Positions 1 to 5,948 of a stretch of DNA of 9,027 nt are shown one piece after another (the first letter of the stretch is position 1; every line of letters starts with the position of its first letter). Source of the stretch: DASSJF01 sp035934535 (GTDB lineage: Bacteria > Sysuimicrobiota > Sysuimicrobiia > Sysuimicrobiales > Segetimicrobiaceae); NCBI GenBank assembly GCA_035934535.1, contig DASYXS010000179.1:1-9027 (forward strand). Direction: 5' to 3'. Both the position numbers and the translations under genes were made by a program. The notes beneath the pieces were generated by a model. That model ran no database searches. It had not been told where the DNA came from and saw only the letters and a list, made by a program, of their open reading frames with translations.

Positions 1-221
1 CGATGCCCGGACGGCCGATGCGCGAATACGTGGTCGCGCCCCCGGCGATGGTCGCACGCCCTGCATCCCTCGCGCCTTGGATCCGGCGGGCGTTGGACTA
101 TGCCCGATCGATCCCGCCAAAGGCCGCCAAACGGCGCGCACCCGGGACGCCGGCGAAACGCCGCGCATCCGCGCGGCCGGCCAAACGCGCCGGGACGGGA
201 CGCGCCGCGAAGCGGAAATAA
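1..221 (+). CDS. TfoX/Sxy N-terminal-domain family protein, 3' end only
   Basis: Only the C-terminal ~73 codons are in the window; the gene begins to the left, so the first in-frame ATG (position 3) is internal. The segment GRPMREYVVAPPAM, followed about 15 residues later by WIRRALDYARSIPPK, matches the end of the small TfoX-N proteins, whose fold typically ends with a 'W...AL.fA.slPPK' helix. TfoX/Sxy was named as a competence regulator, but most short stand-alone homologues in high-GC bacteria have no established role. Past the domain there is an extra tail of about 34 residues made almost only of Ala, Lys, Arg, Pro and Gly, with recurring AKR units, like histone-H1-type tails. It could bind nucleic acid (inference). 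The stop TAA is at 219-221, 14 nt from the end of the converging minus-strand remnant. The family call is fairly secure, the function is not. Confidence 0.75.
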   Translation, partial: MPGRPMREYVVAPPAMVARPASLAPWIRRALDYARSIPPKAAKRRAPGTPAKRRASARPAKRAGTGRAAKRK

Positions 222-235
222 CGGGCGGGAGCGGC

Positions 236-804
236 TTAGCGCGACCTCGCGGACGGCATGCTGAAGATGAGCAGGGCGTTGGCCACCGCGCGTTCGTGAC
301 CGTCGGACGGAGAGTGAACGACATAGGCGCCGAGACGAACCACCGCATGTACGCCGCGAGCTGCGGCTGCGTCAGGCCGACGCTCAGGCGGGGCTGCCGG
401 CCGTCGACGGCGACGACGAGCATCGTCTTCCCATCCGCTGCGATACCCACGGCGGAGACGGGGTTCGGCTCGTCGCGTTCGCGGGGCACCGGGTTGTACG
501 GGTCGTGGACGAACCGGCCGTTCTGCACCAGGAGCGGTCCTCCGCCGACGATCGTCGCGAAGTCCCGCCAGTCCGGCGCCGTATGCAGGTTCACGTCGAC
601 CGTCATACCGGTTGTGATGTTCCGGAGCAGCCAGTTCGCCGTCGCACCCTGACCGGCCAGAAGAATCTCGTGCTTGGGAAACGGCGCGTAGAAGGCCTGC
701 TGGGGCCAGACCTGTTTGACCGTGTATCTGGACCCGATGTCCTCCGATGCTCCCCCCGTGATGAGCGCCGCGGCCGGGCGGCCGGGGCGTGCTCTCAGCT
801 CTAC
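236..804 (-). pseudogene. decayed phosphodiester glycosidase (NAGPA/DUF2233 domain) gene
   Basis: Reading the minus strand from about 804 gives clear family sequence: QAFYAPFPKHEILLAGQGA, then ATIVGGGPLLVQNGRFVHDP, then VSAVGIAADGKTMLVVAVDG followed by RQPRLSVGLTQPQLAAYM. This is the NAGPA domain, whose best-known member is the uncovering enzyme that removes GlcNAc from a phosphodiester; bacterial homologues are mostly uncharacterised exported or envelope enzymes. Three lesions are visible. An in-frame TAG at 805-807 precedes the homology, with no usable start after it for over 60 codons. The conserved NLDGGGSTT block expected after LAAYM is absent. The remaining C-terminal end (VVHSPSDGHERAVANALLIF) continues in another frame from about 335-348 down to the TAA at 236-238. 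The N-terminal part of the domain is also missing. It lies 35 nt downstream of the RidA gene on the same strand and was probably once part of that transcript. Confidence 0.8.
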
Positions 805-842
805 CTAGTATGGAGCGGCGGTCCGAATCGGTTCCGCGACGC

Positions 843-1238
843 CTAGCGCCCGAGGTACGCGGTGCAGGTGACCTCGACCAGCAGGTCGGGGTGGATCAGG
901 GAGGCGACCTGCACGAGGGTGCTGGCCGGACGGTGCTCCCCGAAGTACCGGATCCGGACGGGGTTGATGCGGACGCGGTCGTCCATGTTGGTCAGATGGA
1001 TGAGGACGCTCGTAACCCGCGAGACGTCGGCGCCCACGTGCGCCAAGACCTTTGCGATGTGCTCGAAGATCTGCTCGGTCTGCCGGGCGGCATCGCCCGC
1101 GCCGACGACGCGGCCGTCGCGATCCATCGCCACCATGCCCGAAACGTAGAGGATGTCCCCCGCCCGCACCGCGTCGCAGTAGTGGCTCACCGGCGCCGGC
1201 AGCACGCCGTCGAGACGGATCCGCTCGATCCCGGTCAT
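843..1238 (-). CDS. RidA (YjgF/YER057c/UK114) family protein, variant lacking the catalytic Arg
   Basis: A 131-residue single-domain protein of usual Rid length. It has the family's core: AGDILYVSGMVAMDRDG (residues 26-42), QTEQIFEHIAKVLAHVGA (53-70) and a C-terminal HRPASTLVQVASL followed by LLVEVTCTAYL. Canonical RidA hydrolyses 2-imino/enamine acids and uses an Arg in a PAR(S/T) motif; here that position is Ser106 (PAST), so the classic imine deaminase activity is not expected (family knowledge plus inference). Glu122 of the terminal VE strand is kept. The ATG at 1238 is preceded by a perfect AGGAGG (1245-1250) that overlaps the TAG stop of the upstream hydrolase gene, so the two are translationally coupled. 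A hydrolase plus a Rid protein recalls RutD/RutC of pyrimidine catabolism, but nothing else of that pathway is present. The substrate is unknown. Confidence 0.88.
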   Translation of the reverse strand: MTGIERIRLDGVLPAPVSHYCDAVRAGDILYVSGMVAMDRDGRVVGAGDAARQTEQIFEHIAKVLAHVGADVSRVTSVLIHLTNMDDRVRINPVRIRYFGEHRPASTLVQVASLIHPDLLVEVTCTAYLGR

Positions 1239-1244
1239 CGTTCG

Positions 1245-1250
1245 CCTCCT
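1245..1250 (-). promoter_or_regulatory. Shine-Dalgarno of the RidA gene overlapping the hydrolase stop codon
   Basis: The minus strand reads TAGGAGGCGAACGATG: the hydrolase stop TAG (1249-1251) is built into the AGGAGG that serves the RidA ATG six bases later. This fixes the RidA start and indicates coupled translation of the two genes from one mRNA. Confidence 0.75.
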
Positions 1251-1986
1251 ACGACCCCAACCACTCGACGAGCGCGCGGGTCACGAGCGCCGGCTGCTCG
1301 AGGGTAGACAGATGGCCGGAGTCGGGAACGGAGACGAGCCGCGCGCCGGGGATGCCGTCCGCGATCTCGGCCGCGCGATCGGGCGGCGTCGATTCATCGC
1401 CGTCCCCGACCAGCACGAGCGTCGGGCAGCGGATGGCCGCGAGCCCGGGGCGCGAGTCGGGACGGGTCATGATCGCGGTCTGCTCGCGCAGGAAGGCGTC
1501 GGGCCCCGTGTCCTCCGCCATGCCCCACACGATCCGGCGGAGCATCGCGTCCGTGCGGTGGGCACGGTGCACCCACGACAGGAACAGCGGCTCGAACACC
1601 TCTGCGAAGCGGCCATCGCGGGCGAGGGCCATCAGGCCGCGGCGGCGTTCGCTCTGCTCCGGGGTGTCGGCGCGGGCCGCGGTGTCGAGGAGGGCCAGCC
1701 GGGCCACCCGGTCCGGCGCGACGCGCATGACTTCAAACGCCGTGTAGCCGCCCATCGACAGCCCGACAAGCGCGAAGCGCGGCGGCGCCGCCGCGAGGAG
1801 ACGGCGCGCGATCCCGGCGACGCTGTCGTCGCGCGTATGGTCCGCGACGGTGACCTGGCCGAACCGCCACAGCGCCGGAAGCTGCTCCGCGTAGAGGCGG
1901 GGCGTGCAGAGAAGGCCGGGGATGAGCACGGTTGGCACCGACTCAGCCGCCCCCGCGGAAGCAGGTCCAGCCGACGATGTACTCAT
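1249..1986 (-). CDS. alpha/beta-fold hydrolase
   Basis: With the ATG at 1986 the protein has 245 residues, a normal size for small esterase/lactonase/C-C-hydrolase-type members of the superfamily. Visible motifs, in order: the oxyanion strand PTVLIPGLLCT near the N-terminus, the nucleophile elbow GLSMGG with Ser77, an acid in VGDGDESTPP (Asp197), and the catalytic His in PDSGHLSTLEQP (His225). The central region (LARDGRFAEVFEPLFLSWVH) is the cap. No signal peptide is seen, so it is probably cytosolic. An in-frame TTG at 2004 would add six residues, but a GAGGAG site (1990-1995) directly before 1986 makes the ATG preferable. It is the first gene of the minus-strand unit and is coupled to the RidA gene behind it. 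The pairing suggests a role with enamine/imine or amide breakdown products, as for RutD, but the substrate cannot be read from the sequence. Confidence 0.88.
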   Translation of the reverse strand: MSTSSAGPASAGAAESVPTVLIPGLLCTPRLYAEQLPALWRFGQVTVADHTRDDSVAGIARRLLAAAPPRFALVGLSMGGYTAFEVMRVAPDRVARLALLDTAARADTPEQSERRRGLMALARDGRFAEVFEPLFLSWVHRAHRTDAMLRRIVWGMAEDTGPDAFLREQTAIMTRPDSRPGLAAIRCPTLVLVGDGDESTPPDRAAEIADGIPGARLVSVPDSGHLSTLEQPALVTRALVEWLGS

Positions 1987-2103
1987 GCACTCCTCTTGTG
2001 CCAAAGGTCCGCAAAACCCTGGTGCGGCAGAGGAAGGGCTCCGCGATCGCCGAAGCCGAGCACCAAGCCTCTATCCGCCGCGCGAGGGGAGGTATCGCAT
2101 CCC
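1987..2103. promoter_or_regulatory. divergent intergenic region, likely two promoters
   Basis: This 117-nt stretch separates the minus-strand hydrolase/RidA unit from the plus-strand catabolic operon and must hold, or lie next to, the promoters of both. It is less GC-rich on its left side. I see no convincing -35/-10 pair on either strand. A small inverted repeat, CCGCA-9 nt-TGCGG (2009-2013 and 2023-2027), lies centrally and could be an operator half-site pair, though it is short enough to be chance. The right end carries the ribosome-binding site of the SIS gene (AGGGGAGG, 2085-2092). No regulator gene is adjacent. Confidence 0.45.
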
Positions 2104-2613
2104 TTGTCCGTGACCCAACAGTTCCTCGAGCGCGTGCGAGAATATCACGACCGCATCGCCCGGGAGGAAGCCGGCCGCATCGCCGCCGCGGCGCGCCGCA
2201 TCGCCGACTGCATCGGCGGCGGCGGGCTGGTCCACGTCACCGGCCCCGGCGGGCACTCCATGCTTGCCGCCGAGGAGTGTTTCTACCGGGCCGGCGGCTT
2301 CGTGCCGATCGACGCCATCCTCGACGACGGATTCTGGCTCGGCGCCGGAGCCGCCCGGTCCACACGCATCGAGCGGACGCCCGGCTACACGAAGGCGATC
2401 CTCGACGGCTATCCGCTGCGGCGCGGCGACGTGCTGATGATCGTGAACGCCTACGGCGTCAACGCCGCGACGATCGACGCGGCCGCGGAAGGCCGCGCGC
2501 GAGGGCTCGCCACGATCGGCGTGACTTTCCGCCGCACCTTCTGCCGCGCGCGCCGACGGTGCTCAACTACGTGCGGGCGTTCCACACGGCCCCCTTCGGC
2601 CGGTTCTTCCTGA
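2104..2613 (+). CDS. SIS-domain (UPF0309-like) sugar-phosphate-binding protein, 3'-truncated and fused out of frame
   Basis: Residues 1-141 are a sugar isomerase (SIS) domain of the UPF0309 type: a helical N-terminus (FLERVREYHDRIAREEAGRI), the first beta strand and ligand loop GLVHVTGPGGHSM (41-53), AAEECFYRAGGFVPIDAIL (55-73), STRIERTPGY (86-95) and RGDVLMIVNAYGVNAATID (107-125). The family runs to about 240 residues. Here homology stops after LATIGVT, and the last ~28 residues are the downstream ABC permease read in the wrong frame, ending at the TGA at 2611-2613. Starts: TTG at 2104 lies 11 nt after AGGGGAGG (2085-2092); the GTG at 2110 is an alternative. Such proteins bind phosphosugars, often N-acetylhexosamine phosphates, and commonly sit beside sugar ABC transporters. 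The truncated product has lost its second half and is probably non-functional. The ligand loop differs from the usual GTGHSH. Confidence 0.8.
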   Translation: MSVTQQFLERVREYHDRIAREEAGRIAAAARRIADCIGGGGLVHVTGPGGHSMLAAEECFYRAGGFVPIDAILDDGFWLGAGAARSTRIERTPGYTKAILDGYPLRRGDVLMIVNAYGVNAATIDAAAEGRARGLATIGVTFRRTFCRARRRCSTTCGRSTRPPSAGSS

Positions 2614-3224
2614 ACAGCCTCATCGTCGCCGCGCTCTCGACGGCGGTGATCGTGGCGACGTCGACGGCGGCGGGGTACGTCTTCGGGAAGTTCCGCTTCC
2701 CCGGCGACACGGCGATCTTCATGCTGTTCCTCGCGACGGCGATCCTGCCGCTCGAGCCCTACATGGTCCCGCTGTACCTGACGATGCGGGACTGGCACTG
2801 GATCAACAGCTACCCGGGCCTCGTCGCGCCGTATCTCGTGATGAGCTTCGGCGTCTTCATCATGCGCCAGTACTTCAGCACGGCGCTCCCCGACGAACTG
2901 CTCGACGCCGCGCGCATCGACGGCGCGTCGGAGTGGCGGATCTTCATGCGCATCGCCGTCCCCGCCGCCAGCTCGGCGATGGCGGCCGTCGCCATTTTCG
3001 CCGCCATCCAGGCCTGGACGGGCTTCATCTGGCCGCTCATCATCGCGAGCTCGCAGGACATGTACACGATGGAAGTCGGGCTGGCGTTCTTCCAGCAGCG
3101 CTACACGGTGGACTACGGCGCGATCACCGCGGGCGCCGCGGTCAGCGCCGTGCCGATCATCGCGGTGTTTCTGTTCTTCCGGCGGCACATCACCGAAGGC
3201 ATCGCCTTCACGGGCTTCCGCTGA
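2526..3224 (+). CDS. ABC transporter permease, MalG/carbohydrate type, 5'-truncated
   Basis: Homology begins abruptly at FPPHLLPRAPTVLNYVRAF, which in this family lies about 45 residues in. The first ~45 residues, including transmembrane helix 1, are absent, and about 232 codons remain. Five membrane helices are recognisable: FFLNSLIVAALSTAVIVATS, a segment around IFMLFLATAILPLEPYM, a segment around LVAPYLVMSFGVFIM, a segment around AVAIFAAIQAWTGFIWPLII, and the terminal AVSAVPIIAVFLFF. The EAA loop that contacts the ATPase is intact: ELLDAARIDGASEWRIF followed by RIAVP. The C-terminal ITEGIAFTGFR is typical of MalG-like sugar permeases. No start codon with a ribosome-binding site is visible near the beginning (GTG at 2559 and 2571 lack one). 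The gene overlaps the out-of-frame end of the SIS gene. A binding protein and MalF partner, normal in such operons, are absent, and the ATPase may be encoded elsewhere. It would import sugars or amino-sugar derivatives if whole. Confidence 0.85.
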   Translation, partial: FPPHLLPRAPTVLNYVRAFHTAPFGRFFLNSLIVAALSTAVIVATSTAAGYVFGKFRFPGDTAIFMLFLATAILPLEPYMVPLYLTMRDWHWINSYPGLVAPYLVMSFGVFIMRQYFSTALPDELLDAARIDGASEWRIFMRIAVPAASSAMAAVAIFAAIQAWTGFIWPLIIASSQDMYTMEVGLAFFQQRYTVDYGAITAGAAVSAVPIIAVFLFFRRHITEGIAFTGFR

Positions 3225-3234
3225 GCGCCGGCGT

Positions 3235-4530
3235 ATGTGGATCGGAACCGCGAAAACGGTCATCACACCCCCGCCGGGCACGGGCCTCGCGGGGTTCGCG
3301 GCGCGCGGAGGCGGCGCGCGCGGCGTCCACGACGATCTGTACGCCCGGGCGCTCGTTCTGGAAGACGGCGGCGCGCGGCTGGCGCTGATCCTCTGCGACC
3401 TGTGCGAGCTCGACGCGCCGTTTGTCGCACGCGTGCGGCGACGCGTGGAGGAGACGGCCGGCATTCCGCACGCGTCGGTCATGGTGGCCGCGACCCACAC
3501 GCACGGCGCGCCGGCGACGATCCCGCTGTGCTGCGCGCCTCCGGACCCCGACTGGCTCGCCGAGGTGGAGCATCGCGCGGCGGCCGCGGCGGCGGAGGCG
3601 TACCGGACCGTGTCGCCGGGCGGCGCGGCGGTGGGCCGGGGAGCGGAAGCGTCGATCGGCCGCAACCGGCGGCGGCCCGACGGGCCCGTCGATCCGACCG
3701 TGACCGTGGTACGGTTCGACCGCACGGACGCCGCCCCGGCCTCGCTCGTGCACTACGCCTGCCACCCCACCGTGCTCGGGCCCGACAACGTGCTCGTGAC
3801 GCGCGACTACCCCGGATTCACGGTCGATGCGGTGGAACGGGTCGACGACGGGTGGGCGGCGTTTGCGAACGGAGCGTGCGGCGACATCAACGTGGGCCAC
3901 TCGGCCGCGCAGACGGCGCTCGGGCTGCCGACGGCGGGCCGGACGTTCGAGCGGGCGGAAACACTGGGCCTCCGGCTTGCCGTGGAAGCGATCCGGGCAT
4001 CCCGCGATGCGCGGCCCGCCGGTGGACGGATCGCCTCGCGCAGCCGGACCGTCGCGGTCCCGCTGCGATCCGCGCCCGAGGCGCAGGCCCGCTCCCTGGT
4101 GCTTGCGCAACGCCGGAAGGTCGAGGCGCTCGCGGCCGAAGGGGCAACCGGCAGCACGCTCGCCGAGGCGCGCCTCGAGGTCTTCTACGCGGAGGCCGCC
4201 CTGCAGTGGGCCGAGCGGCGCCCGGAGCCGACCGAAGCCGCCGAAGTTCAGGTCCTGGCGGTCGGAGACCTCGCGTTCGTCGCGCTGCCGGGCGAGTTTT
4301 TCGCCGAGTCCGGGCTGCGCCTCCGCGACCGGTCCCCCTTTCCGTCCACGGTGGTCATCGGGTACGCGAACGGCTGCCTCGGCTACGTTCCTCCGGCATC
4401 CGCATTCGAGGAGGGAGGATACGAGACGCGCCTATCGCCGTGGAGCCGTGTTGCGCCGGGCGCGGAGGCCGCGATCCTGGATGCGGCGGGCGGAATCCTC
4501 CAGGAACTCCGCGACGCCACGTCTCCATGA
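3235..4530 (+). CDS. neutral/alkaline ceramidase-family hydrolase (N-terminal domain only)
   Basis: A 431-residue protein of the Ceramidase_alk (PF04734-type) family. It starts MWIGTAKTVITPPPGTGLAG, the standard family N-terminus ('iG.a..dITP..G..laGy'). Zinc-site segments are visible: ATHTHGAP (His88/His90), LVHYACHPTVLGPDN (His173/His177), LPGEFFAE (Glu354) and the terminal GYVPPASAFEEGGYET with candidate Tyr384/Tyr397. True neutral ceramidases are about 650 residues, have a C-terminal Ig-like domain, a signal peptide and a catalytic Ser in an N-G-D-x-S-P-like segment. This protein has none of these and reads GACGDINVG (213-221) there. It is therefore a cytosolic, metal-dependent amidase-like relative, plausibly cleaving an N-acyl bond in the compound imported by the operon (inference). 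The start ATG lies 10 nt after the permease stop with no clear ribosome-binding site, and the stop overlaps the next gene's ATG by 4 nt (ATGA). Confidence 0.88.
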   Translation: MWIGTAKTVITPPPGTGLAGFAARGGGARGVHDDLYARALVLEDGGARLALILCDLCELDAPFVARVRRRVEETAGIPHASVMVAATHTHGAPATIPLCCAPPDPDWLAEVEHRAAAAAAEAYRTVSPGGAAVGRGAEASIGRNRRRPDGPVDPTVTVVRFDRTDAAPASLVHYACHPTVLGPDNVLVTRDYPGFTVDAVERVDDGWAAFANGACGDINVGHSAAQTALGLPTAGRTFERAETLGLRLAVEAIRASRDARPAGGRIASRSRTVAVPLRSAPEAQARSLVLAQRRKVEALAAEGATGSTLAEARLEVFYAEAALQWAERRPEPTEAAEVQVLAVGDLAFVALPGEFFAESGLRLRDRSPFPSTVVIGYANGCLGYVPPASAFEEGGYETRLSPWSRVAPGAEAAILDAAGGILQELRDATSP

Positions 4531-5294
4531 CACCCGTCCGCAGCCTCCGCGTGGACCGGCTCGCCGTGGAAGTCTACCGCACGCGCGACGAGATGGGGCG
4601 GGCGGCCGCGGCCCGCGCCGCGGCCGCGCTGCGAACGGCGATCGACTCCCGGGCGCAGGCGCGGGTACTGTTTGCCTCGGCGCCCTCCCAGATCGAGTTT
4701 CTGCACGCGCTCGGCGAGAGGCCCGAGGTCGACTGGGGCCGCGTCACGGCGTTTCACATCGATGAATACCTCCGGCTCCCGGCCGGCGCGCCTCAGGCGT
4801 TCGGGCAGTTTCTGCGTGACCATCTCTTCGACCGTGTCCGGCCCGGGCGCGTGTGGTTTCTCAACGGAAACGCCGCCGACGCCGCCGGGGAGATCGCGCG
4901 CTACGCGGATCTGCTCCGGGAGGCGCCCGTGGATCTCGCGTGCATCGGGGTCGGCGAGAACGGCCACATCGCGTTCAACGAACCCGGCGACGCGGACTTC
5001 GACGACCCCGCGCTGCTCCGGGTTGTGGCGCTGAACGAGGGGTCGCGGCGGCAGCAGGTGCACGACGGATGCTTCGAAGCGCTGGAAGCGGTGCCGAAGG
5101 AGGCGATCACGCTGACGGTGCCGGCGATCATGCGGGCCGGCGGTATCGTCTGCGTGGTGCCGGGTCCCACCAAACGCGAGGCGATCAGGCAGATGCTGCG
5201 CGGGCCGGTCTCGACGCGGTGCCCCGCGTCGGTGCTGCGGCGCCATCCCGGCGCGGTGCTGTACGCCGACATCGACGCGGCGGCCGAGGTGTGA
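4527..5294 (+). CDS. NagB-like glucosamine-6-phosphate deaminase/isomerase family protein
   Basis: A 255-residue protein with the NagB fold. NagB converts glucosamine-6-phosphate to fructose-6-phosphate and ammonia. Seen here: the TAFHIDEYLRLP segment with the general-base Asp79, FLRDHLFDRV, the VWFLNGNAAD strand-loop, and the hallmark GVGENGHIAFNEPG (141-154) with His147 and Glu152. The end reads GPVSTRCPASVLRRHP, as in family members. The usual phosphate loop near the N-terminus (G-G-S/T-T-P) is replaced by FASAPSQIEFL (49-59), which marks a divergent subfamily and makes the substrate uncertain. It may be another amino-sugar phosphate, or the enzyme may act as an isomerase only. The ATG at 4527 overlaps the ceramidase-like stop (ATGA) and the TGA at 5292-5294 overlaps the GTG of the DUF1989 gene, so the three are translationally coupled. 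Together with the SIS and permease genes it argues for an amino-sugar route. Confidence 0.87.
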   Translation: MTPVRSLRVDRLAVEVYRTRDEMGRAAAARAAAALRTAIDSRAQARVLFASAPSQIEFLHALGERPEVDWGRVTAFHIDEYLRLPAGAPQAFGQFLRDHLFDRVRPGRVWFLNGNAADAAGEIARYADLLREAPVDLACIGVGENGHIAFNEPGDADFDDPALLRVVALNEGSRRQQVHDGCFEALEAVPKEAITLTVPAIMRAGGIVCVVPGPTKREAIRQMLRGPVSTRCPASVLRRHPGAVLYADIDAAAEV

Positions 5295-5923
5295 GGCTCA
5301 AAGGACGCCCGCGAGGCCGCGCGAAAGCTTACGATGTGCGCCAAGTCGTGCCACCGCGAGGCGGGTTCGCGTTCTTCGTGAAACGCGGGCAGCGGTTTCG
5401 CATCACCGATCTCGAAGGCCGGCAGGTCAGCGATCTCGTCGTCTTCTCGAAGGGCGACCCCACCGAGCGCCTCTCCCAGGGAAACACCCGCAAGTTGAAC
5501 AACACGTGGCTCCTCTCGACGGGACACCGGCTGTACAGCACCAAGTGCCGGCCGCTCCTCACCATCGTCGCGGACACGGTCGGCCGCCACGACCTGCAGT
5601 CGTCGGCGTGCAGTCCGTACGACTATCCGATTCGCTTCGGCATCACCGATCATCCCAGCTGCCTGGCGATCCTCCGCGGGGTCCTCGAGGCGCACGGCAT
5701 CCCGGAGCATTTGATTCCGGACCCCTTCAACGTGTTCATGAACTCCGAGGTCGGGGAGACCGGGCAGATCGAGGTCCGGGCTCCGCTCTCCAAGCCCGGC
5801 GACTACATCGAGTTCCAGGCGGACATGGACTGCCTGGTCGCGATGACCGCCTGCCCGCAAGATGCGAACGCGTGCAACGGGTACCACATTACGCCGCTGC
5901 GGCTGGACGTCTTTCCGGCGTAG
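5291..5923 (+). CDS. DUF1989 / urea carboxylase-associated family protein
   Basis: A 210-residue protein from the GTG at 5291, which overlaps the NagB-like stop (GTGA) and follows GAGG. The family pattern is plain: RITDLEGRQVSDLVVF (37-52), RKLNNTWLLSTGHRLYS (68-84), DLQSSACSPYDY (101-112, Cys107), ITDHPSCLAIL with His121, DPFNVFMNSEVGETGQIEV (144-162), KPGDYIEFQADMDCLVAM and the near-terminal CPQDANACNGYHITPL (188-202). Cys107, His121, Cys188 and Cys195 are candidate metal ligands. DUF1989 proteins usually sit in pairs beside urea or guanidine carboxylase; two of them have been reported to form carboxyguanidine deiminase. Here there is one copy and no carboxylase, so a related C-N hydrolysis or deimination on another compound is likelier (inference). 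Cytosolic, no signal peptide. Confidence 0.85.
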   Translation: MRLKGRPRGRAKAYDVRQVVPPRGGFAFFVKRGQRFRITDLEGRQVSDLVVFSKGDPTERLSQGNTRKLNNTWLLSTGHRLYSTKCRPLLTIVADTVGRHDLQSSACSPYDYPIRFGITDHPSCLAILRGVLEAHGIPEHLIPDPFNVFMNSEVGETGQIEVRAPLSKPGDYIEFQADMDCLVAMTACPQDANACNGYHITPLRLDVFPA

Positions 5924-5936
5924 AGGCGCTCTCGGC

Positions 5937-5943
5937 GGAGGAG
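5937..5943 (+). promoter_or_regulatory. Shine-Dalgarno deciding the GTG start of the M24 gene
   Basis: GGAGGAG lies five bases before the GTG at 5949-5951. It is the strongest ribosome-binding site inside the operon and sets the start of the M24 protein, although the reading frame is open further upstream into the DUF1989 gene. Confidence 0.7.
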
Positions 5944-5948
5944 CTCGC

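Noticed and set aside
77..652. Plus-strand frame across the left intergenic/remnant region
   Set aside because: It overlaps the real TfoX-like frame and is antisense to the phosphodiester glycosidase remnant, whose translation is clearly family-like.
2009..2027. CCGCA...TGCGG inverted repeat in the divergent spacer as a defined operator
   Set aside because: Five-base arms are too short to claim an operator in GC-rich DNA; it is only noted within the spacer entry.
1312..2103. Long plus-strand open frame running in front of the SIS gene
   Set aside because: It is antisense to the alpha/beta hydrolase, is Arg/Ala-rich nonsense, and exists because of high GC. Only the part from 2104 has family homology and a ribosome-binding site.
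2451..3725. Long minus-strand frame opposite the permease and ceramidase-like genes
   Set aside because: Its composition is Arg/Ala/Asp-rich with no recognisable domain, and it lies antisense to two well-supported genes.
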